Below, piece by piece: positions 29,484 through 37,793 of a stretch of DNA of 64,000 nucleotides; position 1 is the stretch's first letter; every line of letters starts with the position of its first letter. The stretch is from positions 127,375-191,374 of the forward strand of contig NZ_VYKJ01000005.1 in the NCBI RefSeq assembly GCF_008710095.1, read 5' to 3'. Source of the stretch: Affinibrenneria salicis (lineage in GTDB: Bacteria; Pseudomonadota; Gammaproteobacteria; Enterobacterales; Enterobacteriaceae). The position numbers were made by a program, and so were the translations under genes. The notes under the pieces are model-generated. The model was not told the DNA's origin and made no database searches. It worked only from the letters and a program-made list of their open reading frames with translations.

Positions 29484-30059
29484 TTGCCGAACGCACCACA
29501 ACACTATCTGGTTATCACCGCGCTGGGCGTTGACCGTCCAGGCATAGTGAATACCATTACCCGCCACGTCAGCAGCTGTGGCTGTAATATCGAAGATAGC
29601 CGCCTTGCTATGTTCGGCGAAGAGTTTACCTTTATTATGCTGTTGTCCGGTAGCTGGAACGCGATCACGCTGATTGAATCCACGCTGCCGCTAAAGGGCG
29701 CCGAACTGGAATTGCTGATCGTGATGAAGCGCACCCGCTCGCACGCCGCCCCGCCGATGCCGTCAACCGTCAGAGTAAAAGTGGACGTTGCCGATTCGCC
29801 CCACCTGATCGAACGGTTTACCGACTTGTTTGATTCCTATCAGTTGAGCATCGCCGAACTGGTTTCCAAAACGCAGCCGTCGGCCGAGCACGAACCGCCG
29901 CAGCTGTACATTCAGATTACCGCGCACAGCCCGGCGCGGCTGAACGGTTCAATTATTGAGCAAGCCTTTTATCAGCTATGTACAGAACTGCACGCACAAG
30001 GCAGTATTAGCGTTGTGAACTATCCACAGCATGAAGAAAAAGAGGGAGATCAACCATGA
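29484..30059 (+). CDS. gcvR: Glycine cleavage system transcriptional repressor GcvR
   Basis: A 191-residue protein with two ACT domains (QHYLVITALGVDRPGIVNTI and VRVKVDVADSPHLIERFT). It binds glycine and inhibits the activator GcvA. TTG at 29484 is preferred: AGGAAG lies seven bases before it and it aligns with the E. coli N terminus. An in-frame ATG at 29457 would add nine residues, and starts further upstream would read through the terminator hairpin. It overlaps bcp by four bases (ATGA). Confidence 0.92.
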   Translation: MPNAPQHYLVITALGVDRPGIVNTITRHVSSCGCNIEDSRLAMFGEEFTFIMLLSGSWNAITLIESTLPLKGAELELLIVMKRTRSHAAPPMPSTVRVKVDVADSPHLIERFTDLFDSYQLSIAELVSKTQPSAEHEPPQLYIQITAHSPARLNGSIIEQAFYQLCTELHAQGSISVVNYPQHEEKEGDQP

Positions 30060-30529
30060 GCCCACTGAAAGCCGGTGATATTGCACCGAAATTTAGCTTG
30101 CCCGATCAGGACGGCGAGCTGGTAAATTTAACCGACTTCCAGGGACAGAAAGTGCTGGTGTATTTCTATCCCAAAGCGATGACGCCCGGTTGTACCGTGC
30201 AGGCCTGCGGTCTGCGCGACAATATGGATGAACTGAAAAAGGCCGGCGTGGACGTGCTGGGTATCAGCACCGACAAACCTGAGAAGCTGTCGCGTTTTGC
30301 GGAAAAAGAGTTGCTCAACTTTACCCTGCTGGCCGATGAAGACCATCAGGTGGCGCAGCAGTTCGGCGTCTGGGGTGAAAAAACCTTCATGGGCAAAACC
30401 TATGACGGCATCCATCGCATCAGTTTTCTGATCGGAACCGATGGTAAAGTGGAAAAAGTGTTTGATGATTTCAAAACCAGCAATCACCACGACATCGTGC
30501 TGAACTATCTGAAAAGCGCCACGCAGTAA
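30056..30529 (+). CDS. bcp: Thiol peroxidase Bcp (peroxiredoxin Q)
   Basis: Thioredoxin-dependent peroxiredoxin that reduces hydrogen and organic peroxides. It has 157 residues. The motif PKAMTPGCTVQACGL has the peroxidatic Cys46 and the resolving Cys51, the atypical 2-Cys arrangement of this family. It is coupled to gcvR by an ATGA overlap. In E. coli perM lies between here and bepA; it is absent from this window. Confidence 0.97.
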   Translation: MSPLKAGDIAPKFSLPDQDGELVNLTDFQGQKVLVYFYPKAMTPGCTVQACGLRDNMDELKKAGVDVLGISTDKPEKLSRFAEKELLNFTLLADEDHQVAQQFGVWGEKTFMGKTYDGIHRISFLIGTDGKVEKVFDDFKTSNHHDIVLNYLKSATQ

Positions 30530-30552
30530 CGCTGCCCGCCGCTGCCTTATCG

Positions 30553-30577
30553 GGTTACCGCCCGCCGGGCGGTAACC
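30553..30577 (+). terminator. Hairpin after bcp
   Basis: GGTTACCGCCC-GCC-GGGCGGTAACC, a perfect 11-base stem, lies 24 bases after the bcp stop. The U tract is poor (GTCATT), but the stem is strong. Confidence 0.55.
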
Positions 30578-30694
30578 GTCATTCCCCGTCGCTGTTCGTT
30601 ACCTGCGCCGCGCCCGAATTACGTGCGGTTGAGCGCGCATTTACACACCCCGTGTTTCATTGTGCGCCCGGGATGGCTAAGATGGACGGCGGAT

Positions 30695-30723
30695 GGAAAC
30701 GCTGTTTACCGCTTATACTCAAT
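30695..30723 (+). promoter_or_regulatory. Possible sigma-E promoter for bepA
   Basis: GGAAACG, 17 bases and TCAAT resemble the sigma-E pattern (GGAACTT, 15-16 bases, TCAAA) with a spacer one base long. I recall that bepA belongs to the sigma-E envelope stress regulon. A TATACT at 30714 overlaps and could serve a sigma-70 promoter instead. Confidence 0.3.
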
Positions 30724-30845
30724 AGCGTCGGGGATGAGAATTAACGCACCCCTGGCGCCGGTTAACGCCGGCGGAACGCAGACGGAAAAATACGCGTCTG
30801 CAACCTGAGCATGCAGATCGAAGAGAGATAAGGTTATCGTACGCT

Positions 30846-32312
30846 ATGTCTGACCGGATAAGAAAAGCGGTTATGGTTGCATTGATCGCCAGCGCGCTGG
30901 CGGGCGTGGCGCTGCCCCTCGCCCGCGCCGATGTGCAGGATCGCTTACCCGATATCGGCACCACCGCGGGCGGCACGCTCAGCATCAATCAGGAGCTGGC
31001 GATGGGCGATTTTTACGTGCGCCAGCTGCGCGCCGGCGCGCCACTCATTAACGATCCGCTGCTAACGCAATATATCAACCAGCTGGGCGACCGGCTGGTC
31101 AGGCATGCCGACTCGGTACGCACACCGTTTCATTTCTATCTTATCCGCAATGACGAGATCAACGCCTTCGCTTTCTTTGGCGGCAACGTGGTCATCCATT
31201 CCGGGCTATTTCGCTATGCCGATAACGAAAGCGAACTGGCGTCGGTGCTGGCGCATGAAATTTCCCACGTGACCCAGCGCCACCTGGCGCGCGCGATGGA
31301 ATCCCAGCGCGCCAGCGCGCCGCTGACGTGGGTCGGTGCGCTGGGCTCGATTCTGCTGGCGATGGCCAATCCGCAGGCCGGGATGGCGGCGCTCAGCACC
31401 ACGCTGGCCGGGACGCAGCAGGGAATGATCAGCTTCACCCAGGGCAATGAACAGGAAGCCGACCGCATCGGTATTCAGGTTCTGCAGCGCGCCGGATTTA
31501 ATCCGCAGGCCATGCCGGATTTTATGCAGAAGCTGGCCGAGCGCTCGCGCTATTCGTCTAAACCGCCTGAAATATTGTTGACCCACCCGCTGCCGGAAAG
31601 CCGGCTGTCCGACTCGCGCAACCGCGCCAACCAGATGCAGCCGGTGCCGGTTCAGTCCTCGCAGGATTTCCTGCTGGCCAAAGCGCGGGTCTTCGGCATG
31701 TACGGCTCGGAAAACGCTCCGTTAACCGATGAGCTAATCAATAACTGGTCAAAAGGCAACGCGCGCGAGCAGCTGGCGGCCAAATACGGCGAGGCGATTC
31801 GCTTTTATCAGGCGAAGAAGTATGACGACGCGCGCGCCAGGCTGCAGCCGCTGCTAAGCGCGCAGCCGAACAACGTCTGGTTTCTCGATTTGATGACCGA
31901 TATCGATCTCGGTCAGCAGCGCGCCGCGCAGGCCATCGCCCGTCTGGAGAAAGTCAGCGGGCAGCCGAACAGCCCGGTGCTGCAGCTCAATCTGGCCAAC
32001 GCCTACGTGGAAGGCAAGCAGCCGGCGGCGGCCATGCGGATTCTGCACCGTTACACTTACGCCAACCCCAACGATCCGAACGGCTGGGATCTGCTGGCCC
32101 AGGCATCGGCCGCACAGGGCGGGCGCGCCGAAGAGCTGGCGGCCCGCGCCGAAAGTCTGGCGCTTGACGGCCAGCTCGATCAGGCGATCCGCCTGCTCGG
32201 CAACGCCAGTTCGCAGTCGAAGCTCGGCAGTCTGGAACAGGCGCGTTACGACGCGCGCATCGATCAGCTGCGTCTGTTGCAGCAGCGTTTCCGGCAGTAT
32301 GAAAAAACCTGA
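30846..32312 (+). CDS. bepA: Periplasmic chaperone/metalloprotease BepA
   Basis: Periplasmic M48 zinc protease that helps LptD fold and degrades stalled outer membrane proteins. It has 488 residues: a signal peptide ([12 protein letters not shown]), a catalytic domain with HEISH in [18 protein letters not shown] and the downstream ligand Glu in [14 protein letters not shown], and a C-terminal TPR array from about residue 310 that contacts the BAM complex. It leads yfgD by 29 bases. The neighbourhood bepA-yfgD-hda matches E. coli. Confidence 0.95.
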   Translation: MSDRIRKAVMVALIASALAGVALPLARADVQDRLPDIGTTAGGTLSINQELAMGDFYVRQLRAGAPLINDPLLTQYINQLGDRLVRHADSVRTPFHFYLIRNDEINAFAFFGGNVVIHSGLFRYADNESELASVLAHEISHVTQRHLARAMESQRASAPLTWVGALGSILLAMANPQAGMAALSTTLAGTQQGMISFTQGNEQEADRIGIQVLQRAGFNPQAMPDFMQKLAERSRYSSKPPEILLTHPLPESRLSDSRNRANQMQPVPVQSSQDFLLAKARVFGMYGSENAPLTDELINNWSKGNAREQLAAKYGEAIRFYQAKKYDDARARLQPLLSAQPNNVWFLDLMTDIDLGQQRAAQAIARLEKVSGQPNSPVLQLNLANAYVEGKQPAAAMRILHRYTYANPNDPNGWDLLAQASAAQGGRAEELAARAESLALDGQLDQAIRLLGNASSQSKLGSLEQARYDARIDQLRLLQQRFRQYEKT

Positions 32313-32341
32313 TCGCCGCCGCCCGGTTAAGGACATCGCAC

Positions 32342-32695
32342 ATGAAGCAAGTCACGCTCTACCACAACCCTCGCTGTTCCAAAAGCCGCGCCGCGCTGGC
32401 GCTGCTGGAGCAACAGGGCGTTAAACCGCAGGTCATTCTTTATCTGCAAACGCCGCCCGATGCCGCCACGCTGACGCAACTGATCGCCATGCTGGGTCTG
32501 AGCGGCGCTCGCGATCTGATGCGCCGCAACGAAGATTTGTATACACAGTTGAATCTGGCCGACGCAGGGCTGAGCGAGGCGCAGCTGATTCAGGCGATGG
32601 TTAGCCACCCGAAGCTGATCGAGCGGCCGATTGCGGTGCGCGGTGAACAGGCGCGCATCGGGCGCCCGCCGGAGAATGTGCTGCAGATTCTTTGA
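32342..32695 (+). CDS. yfgD: YfgD, ArsC family reductase-like protein
   Basis: A 117-residue thioredoxin-fold protein annotated in the family as glutaredoxin-dependent arsenate reductase. The nucleophile Cys is in HNPRCSKSRAAL (Cys12), and RPIAVRGEQARIGRPPENV holds the arginines of the arsenate site, unlike yffB in this window. Physiological substrate is unproven without ars genes nearby. It ends two bases from the convergent hda stop. Confidence 0.9.
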   Translation: MKQVTLYHNPRCSKSRAALALLEQQGVKPQVILYLQTPPDAATLTQLIAMLGLSGARDLMRRNEDLYTQLNLADAGLSEAQLIQAMVSHPKLIERPIAVRGEQARIGRPPENVLQIL

Positions 32696-32697
32696 TC

Positions 32698-33405
32698 TTA
32701 CAGATCGAGGATCTCTTTGACGAACGGAATGGTCAGCTTGCGTTGCGCCGTAATTGAGGCGCGATCGAGCTGATCGAGCGTCATGAACAGAGTGCGCATT
32801 TTACGATCCAGCCGCTTCAGCAGAAAACGGCTAACGTCCTCCGGCAATTCAAAGCCGCGCAGCTTCGCGCGCAGCTGCAGCGCCACGCCTTTTTCATCAT
32901 CCGACAACGGCTGCAGCTTATAGATCTGCCCCCAGTCCAGCCGGGAGGCCAGATCCGGCAGTTGCAGGTTAAGCTGGCGCGGAGGCCGATCGCCGCTGAT
33001 GAATAAACGCGTGCGGCCGGTTTCCTGAATGCGATTATACAAATTGAACATCGCCATTTCCCACAGCTCGTCGCCGGCGATGGCCTCGATATTATCGATA
33101 CACACCAGCGCCAGTTGCTCCATCCCGTCCAGCACTTCGGGGACAAAATACGCGCGCTTATCCAGCGGCACATAGCCGACCGCCTCGCCGCGCCGCGACA
33201 GCTCGGCGCAGGCCGCGTGCAGCAAATGACTGCGCCCGCCCCCCTCGCGCGACCAGAAGTAAATATAGCTTCCGTGTTCCTGCTGAAGCGCGTTTTGAAT
33301 AGCCGCCAGCAGAGACGGATTTCCTCCCGGATAGAAACTGGCGAAGGTCTCGTCATCGGGCAAATAGAGTGGCAGTGAAAGCTGTGCCGGTGTGTTCAGA
33401 TGCAC
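32698..33405 (-). CDS. hda: DnaA regulatory inactivator Hda
   Basis: AAA+ protein that, bound to the loaded beta clamp, stimulates ATP hydrolysis by DnaA and prevents re-initiation. It has 235 residues. The clamp-binding motif QLSLPL is at residues 8-13, and DnaA-like motifs include [12 protein letters not shown] (Walker A region), [10 protein letters not shown] (Walker B) and the sensor 2 end. The ATG at 33405 reads MHLNTPAQ; the CTG at residue 3 corresponds to the unusual CTG start reported for E. coli hda, so either could be used. Confidence 0.94.
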   Translation of the reverse strand: MHLNTPAQLSLPLYLPDDETFASFYPGGNPSLLAAIQNALQQEHGSYIYFWSREGGGRSHLLHAACAELSRRGEAVGYVPLDKRAYFVPEVLDGMEQLALVCIDNIEAIAGDELWEMAMFNLYNRIQETGRTRLFISGDRPPRQLNLQLPDLASRLDWGQIYKLQPLSDDEKGVALQLRAKLRGFELPEDVSRFLLKRLDRKMRTLFMTLDQLDRASITAQRKLTIPFVKEILDL

Positions 33406-33519
33406 CTCTTGTGATACTGACGGAATAACGCAACAAGTTTATCACAGAAACCGGCCGCTGTTGAATCGGCAAGCGCGCGGCGAGCCGCCCCGCAGGGCGC
33501 AGCGTCACGCGCCGAACGG

Positions 33520-34809
33520 TTAACGACCGGCCATTTCCTTTTCCGTTTCTCCGTCCGTTTCGTCCTCGTCGCGCACCAGGCTGATGATCCGAAACAGCAG
33601 GCTCAGGCCGATTCCGACCAGAGTGGCCAGCGCCATGCCTTTGAGTTCCGCCGCCCCCAGGTGTACCCTGGCTCCGCTTACGCCGATGATCAGGATGACC
33701 GCGGTCAGAATCAAATTCTGCGCCTTATTGTAATCGACCTTTGATTCAATCAATACGCGAATGCCCGACGCGCCGATCACGCCGTACAGCAGCAACGATA
33801 CGCCGCCCATCACCGGCACCGGCACCGCCTGAATGGCGGCCGCCAGCTTGCCCACGCAGGAGAGCAGAATCGCCAGCAGCGCCGCCCCGCCGATCACCCA
33901 ACTGCTGTACACTTTGGTAATCGCCATCACGCCAATATTTTCCCCGTAAGTGGTATTCGGCGTGGAGCCAAAGAAACCGGACAGCATGGTCGACACGCCG
34001 TTGGCGAACAGCGAGCGATGCAGACCCGGATCGCGAATCAAATCCTTCTTGACGATATTAGCAGTCACCACCAGATGGCCGATATGCTCGGCGATCACCA
34101 CCAGCGCCGCCGGCAGGATAGTAAGCATGGCGAACCATTCAAAGCGCGGCGTGTAGAACGTCGGCAGGGCAAACCAGTGCGCCTGCGCCACCGGCGTCAG
34201 ATCCACCACGCCCATGAAAAAGGACAGCGCATAACCTACCAGCACCCCGATCAATATAGGAATAATGGCGAGAAATCCGCGAAACAGCACCGCCCCCAGC
34301 ACCGTCACCGCCAGCGTGACCAGCGCGATCGTCACGCTCTTGCCGTCGACCGAAACGCCGTCGGCCGGCAGTAAACCGGACATATCGGCCGCCACGCCCG
34401 CCAGCTCCAGCCCGATCACCGCCACGATGGCGCCCATCGCCGCCGGAGGAAACAGTACATCCAGCCAGCCGGTGCCGGCCTTTTTGACGATCAGCGCGAC
34501 CAGACAAAACAGCGCGCCGCACAGAATAAAGCCGCCGAGCGCCACCTCGTAGCCGAGAGGCAACAGCAGCAGCACCGGCGAGATAAAGGCGAAGCTGGAA
34601 CCGAGATAAGCGGGTATTTTGCCTTTACAGATAAACAGATAGAGCAACGTGCCCACGCCATTGAACAGCAGTACGGTAGCCGGGTTGATTTTAAACAGAA
34701 TAGGAACCAGCACCGTGGCGCCAAACATCGCGAACAAATGCTGGAAACTCAGCGGGATGGTTTGTAGCAGCGGGGGCCGTTCACTTACGCCGATGGTGCG
34801 CCGGGTCAT
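33520..34809 (-). CDS. uraA: Uracil/proton symporter UraA
   Basis: Inner membrane NCS2 transporter for uracil. It has 429 residues and about 14 hydrophobic segments. Substrate-binding segments VIAEHIGHLVVTANI and NTTYGENIGVMAIT, each with the key Glu, are intact. It is downstream of upp on the same strand, with an intrinsic terminator between, so it may depend on read-through or its own promoter. Together they bring in and salvage uracil. Confidence 0.96.
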   Translation of the reverse strand: MTRRTIGVSERPPLLQTIPLSFQHLFAMFGATVLVPILFKINPATVLLFNGVGTLLYLFICKGKIPAYLGSSFAFISPVLLLLPLGYEVALGGFILCGALFCLVALIVKKAGTGWLDVLFPPAAMGAIVAVIGLELAGVAADMSGLLPADGVSVDGKSVTIALVTLAVTVLGAVLFRGFLAIIPILIGVLVGYALSFFMGVVDLTPVAQAHWFALPTFYTPRFEWFAMLTILPAALVVIAEHIGHLVVTANIVKKDLIRDPGLHRSLFANGVSTMLSGFFGSTPNTTYGENIGVMAITKVYSSWVIGGAALLAILLSCVGKLAAAIQAVPVPVMGGVSLLLYGVIGASGIRVLIESKVDYNKAQNLILTAVILIIGVSGARVHLGAAELKGMALATLVGIGLSLLFRIISLVRDEDETDGETEKEMAGR

Positions 34810-34878
34810 GTCGATATCCTCTGTAATCGTAAAGACAAAAATAAGCCGGCCTTTTGCGCGCCGCGCTAAGTATCCGGC

Positions 34879-34904
34879 AAAAAAAAGCCGACCCAGCGGC
34901 CGGC
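34879..34904 (-). terminator. Terminator between upp and uraA
   Basis: On the minus strand GCCGGCC-GCTG-GGTCGGC (one G-U pair) followed by a run of eight T, starting seven bases after the upp stop. It should reduce uraA expression from the upp promoter. Confidence 0.8.
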
Positions 34905-34911
34905 AGCGAGC

Positions 34912-35538
34912 TTATTTGGTGCCGAATATCTTATCGCCGGCATCGCCGAGACCCGGCATGATATAGCCCTTCTCGTTCAGCCCCTTATCGATGGCCGCGG
35001 TGTACAGCTCCACGTCGGGATGCGCTTTTTCCAGCGCTGCGATCCCTTCCGGCGCAGCCACCAGCACCAGCACCTTAATACTCTGACAACCTGCTTTCTT
35101 CAGCAGATCGATCGTGGCGATCATCGAACCGCCGGTCGCCAGCATCGGGTCCACCACCAGCGCCATGCGCTCTTCAATATTGGACACCAGCTTCTGGAAA
35201 TAGGGCACCGGCTCCAGCGTCTCTTCGTTGCGGTAAATCCCCACGACGCTAATGCGCGCGCTGGGCACGTTTTCCAGCACGCCTTCCATCATGCCCAGCC
35301 CGGCGCGCAGAATCGGCACCACGGTAATTTTTTTGCCTTTGATTTGATCAACTTCGACCGGCCCGCACCAGCCATTGATGGTCACTTTTTCGGTGGCCAA
35401 ATCAGCGGTGGCTTCATAGGTCAGCAGACTGCCGACTTCCGACGCCAGTTCACGAAAACGCTTGGTGCTAATTTCACTCTCACGCATCAGGCCAAGTTTA
35501 TGTTTGACAAGTGGGTGCTTCACCTCAACGATCTTCAT
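34912..35538 (-). CDS. upp: Uracil phosphoribosyltransferase
   Basis: Converts uracil and PRPP to UMP. It has 208 residues from ATG 35538, the same length as E. coli, with GGGGAGAA upstream. The PRPP loop is [11 protein letters not shown], and the uracil-binding C-terminal segment [16 protein letters not shown] is intact. It is divergent from purM across 233 bases that contain a PurR box. Confidence 0.97.
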   Translation of the reverse strand: MKIVEVKHPLVKHKLGLMRESEISTKRFRELASEVGSLLTYEATADLATEKVTINGWCGPVEVDQIKGKKITVVPILRAGLGMMEGVLENVPSARISVVGIYRNEETLEPVPYFQKLVSNIEERMALVVDPMLATGGSMIATIDLLKKAGCQSIKVLVLVAAPEGIAALEKAHPDVELYTAAIDKGLNEKGYIMPGLGDAGDKIFGTK

Positions 35539-35690
35539 TATTTTTCTCCCCTGCGGCAGTTGGCCGGCCAAAAAAATCGCCGGATTATAACGTTTTTTTG
35601 ACCGATGCCATATGTTTTAGGCTGATCCAGATCAACCGCTGCCGGAAATTATGGCCGATGACAAAAAATAAATCGTGGGCCACGCACCGC

Positions 35691-35706
35691 TCGCAAACGT
35701 TTGCCC
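35691..35706. promoter_or_regulatory. PurR operator upstream of purM
   Basis: The core GCAAACGTTTGC (35693-35704) is a perfect 12-base palindrome matching the PurR consensus (ACGCAAACGTTTGCGT) in its central positions. It lies 66 bases before purM and about 150 bases from upp, so purine repression of purM-purN is expected. Confidence 0.85.
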
Positions 35707-35771
35707 ACGCTGTTAGAATTAGCCCGCTCCATTATTTAACCTCCTATCGAAACCTCCGTGGGGATTCCGCA

Positions 35772-36809
35772 GTGACCGACAAGACCTCTCTCAGTTATAA
35801 AGACGCAGGTGTGGATATTGATGCTGGCAACGCATTAGTAAATCGCATCAAAGGTGTAGTGAAACAAACCCGCCGCCCGGAAGTCATGGGCGGGCTGGGC
35901 GGTTTCGGCGCCTTGTGTGCTTTGCCACAAAAATATCGTGAACCAGTTCTGGTTTCCGGCACGGATGGTGTGGGTACGAAGCTGCGTCTGGCGATGGACT
36001 TAAAACGCCATGACACGATTGGTATCGATCTGGTAGCCATGTGCGTGAATGATCTGGTGGTTCAGGGGGCTGAACCGCTGTTTTTCCTCGACTACTACGC
36101 CACCGGCAAGCTGGACGTGGACACCGCCGCCAGCGTGATTACCGGCATCGCCGAAGGATGTAAACAGTCCGGCTGCGCGCTGGTCGGCGGCGAAACCGCT
36201 GAAATGCCCGGTATGTATCACGGCGAAGATTACGACGTGGCCGGCTTCTGCGTCGGCGTGGTGGAAAAGGCCGACATCATCGACGGCAGCAAGGTCCAGC
36301 CGGGCGATGTCCTGGTCGCGCTGGCCTCCAGCGGCCCGCACTCCAATGGCTACTCGCTGGTGCGCAAAATTCTGGAAGTCAGCCAGACCGACCCGGCCGA
36401 ACAGCAGTTGGCGGGCAAACCGCTGGCCGACCACCTGCTGGAGCCAACCCGCATCTATGTTAAATCCGTGCTGTCGCTGATCGAAAAGGTAGACGTTCAC
36501 GCCCTCTGCCACCTGACCGGCGGCGGCTTCTGGGAAAACATCCCGCGCGTGCTGCCGGACGGCATGCAGGCCACAATCGACGAATCCAGCTGGCAGTGGC
36601 CGGCGGTATTCGACTGGCTACAGCAGGCCGGCAACGTCAGCCGTCACGAAATGTATCGCACATTTAACTGCGGCGTGGGTATGATCGTCGCCCTGCCGGC
36701 CGCACAGGCGGACGAAGCCGTAGCGTTACTCAACAGCAACGGCGAAACAGCATGGAAAATCGGCGTCATTTCTCAGGCAGGCGCCGGAGACGCAGTGGTT
36801 ATTAAGTAA
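35772..36809 (+). CDS. purM: Phosphoribosylformylglycinamidine cyclo-ligase (AIR synthetase)
   Basis: Closes the imidazole ring of 5-aminoimidazole ribonucleotide in purine synthesis. The GTG at 35772 gives the standard 345-residue protein starting [15 protein letters not shown]; longer in-frame starts reach back past the PurR box and are not credible. ATP and metal motifs [12 protein letters not shown] and [11 protein letters not shown] are present. The stop shares one base with the purN start. Confidence 0.97.
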   Translation: MTDKTSLSYKDAGVDIDAGNALVNRIKGVVKQTRRPEVMGGLGGFGALCALPQKYREPVLVSGTDGVGTKLRLAMDLKRHDTIGIDLVAMCVNDLVVQGAEPLFFLDYYATGKLDVDTAASVITGIAEGCKQSGCALVGGETAEMPGMYHGEDYDVAGFCVGVVEKADIIDGSKVQPGDVLVALASSGPHSNGYSLVRKILEVSQTDPAEQQLAGKPLADHLLEPTRIYVKSVLSLIEKVDVHALCHLTGGGFWENIPRVLPDGMQATIDESSWQWPAVFDWLQQAGNVSRHEMYRTFNCGVGMIVALPAAQADEAVALLNSNGETAWKIGVISQAGAGDAVVIK

Positions 36810-37447
36810 TGAAAAACATGGTCGTACTGATCTCGGGTCAGGGCAGTAACCTGCAGGCGTTGATTGACGCCTGCAAACGCGGCCGCATTCGCGGACAAAT
36901 CGCCGCGGTCATCAGCAATGATGCCGGGGCTCCAGGTTTGCAACGCGCGCAGGAGGCCGGCATCGACAGCCTCGCGCTGGCGCCGGCCGACTTTGCCGAC
37001 CGGGAAGCGTTCGATACGGCGCTGGCCGACCAGATTGACCAGTACCAGCCGCATCTGGTGGTGCTGGCGGGCTACATGCGGATTCTCAGTCCGCAGTTTG
37101 TCGCCCGCTTCGCCGATCGGTTGATCAACATCCACCCGTCTTTGCTGCCGAAATATCCCGGTCTGCATACCCATCGCCAGGCGCTGACCAACGGCGATCG
37201 CGAACACGGCACCTCAGTCCATTTCGTCACCGACGAACTGGATGGCGGGCCGCTGATCCTGCAGGCTAAAGTGCCGATCTTCGCCGATGATAACGAAGAC
37301 GAGGTGGTACAGCGCGTTAAGGCGCAGGAACATACCATTTATCCGATCGTGGTAAACTGGTTTATGGAAGGTCGCCTGTGCATGCGCGATAATGAGGCCT
37401 GGCTGGACGGCGTGCGCATTCCGCCGCAGGGCTACGCCGCCGAATAG
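36809..37447 (+). CDS. purN: Phosphoribosylglycinamide formyltransferase
   Basis: Transfers formyl from 10-formyltetrahydrofolate to GAR. It has 212 residues. Catalytic Asn, His and Asp are in LINIHPSLLPKYPG and DELDGGPLI, and the phosphate loop is GQGSNLQAL. It starts on the last base of purM (TAATG), so it is translationally coupled and shares the PurR-controlled promoter. It is followed by a terminator hairpin. Confidence 0.97.
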   Translation: MKNMVVLISGQGSNLQALIDACKRGRIRGQIAAVISNDAGAPGLQRAQEAGIDSLALAPADFADREAFDTALADQIDQYQPHLVVLAGYMRILSPQFVARFADRLINIHPSLLPKYPGLHTHRQALTNGDREHGTSVHFVTDELDGGPLILQAKVPIFADDNEDEVVQRVKAQEHTIYPIVVNWFMEGRLCMRDNEAWLDGVRIPPQGYAAE

Positions 37448-37455
37448 TCTGATAC

Positions 37456-37477
37456 ATCAGCCCGCCCGCGGGCTGAT
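37456..37477 (+). terminator. Terminator after purN
   Basis: ATCAGCCCGC-CC-GCGGGCTGAT, a ten-base stem, nine bases after the purN stop, followed by TCCTCCC. Strong stem, weak T tract. The rest of the 346-base gap to dld shows no gene. Confidence 0.6.
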
Positions 37478-37743
37478 TCCTCCCCCCCGCTCGCTTTGCT
37501 TTTCTCCCCCGATAACGCGGCATTGCCTGACGCAACCGCATTGCGCTTTCCCATCGCTTAACGCCGCGCGCCGCTCAGGATAGCCGTCGGTATCGCGACT
37601 TACATGTCAGTTATACAAAACATCTCCTTTTATCGCACCAACAACACGCGCGGGAAAACGGCGCCTCACCGCCCCTGACCGGGCGAAAGACGCGATGAAA
37701 GCTGACCACAGAACGGGTATGCGGTTAGCGAGATACAAAATAG

Positions 37744-37761
37744 ACGCTATGCTTTTAGCGT
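37744..37761. promoter_or_regulatory. Inverted repeat upstream of dld
   Basis: ACGCTA and TAGCGT separated by six bases, 32 bases before the dld start. Possible operator for a repressor or activator; not assigned. Confidence 0.3.
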
Positions 37762-37793
37762 AATCATCGGATTAATTGACAGGACAGACTTCC

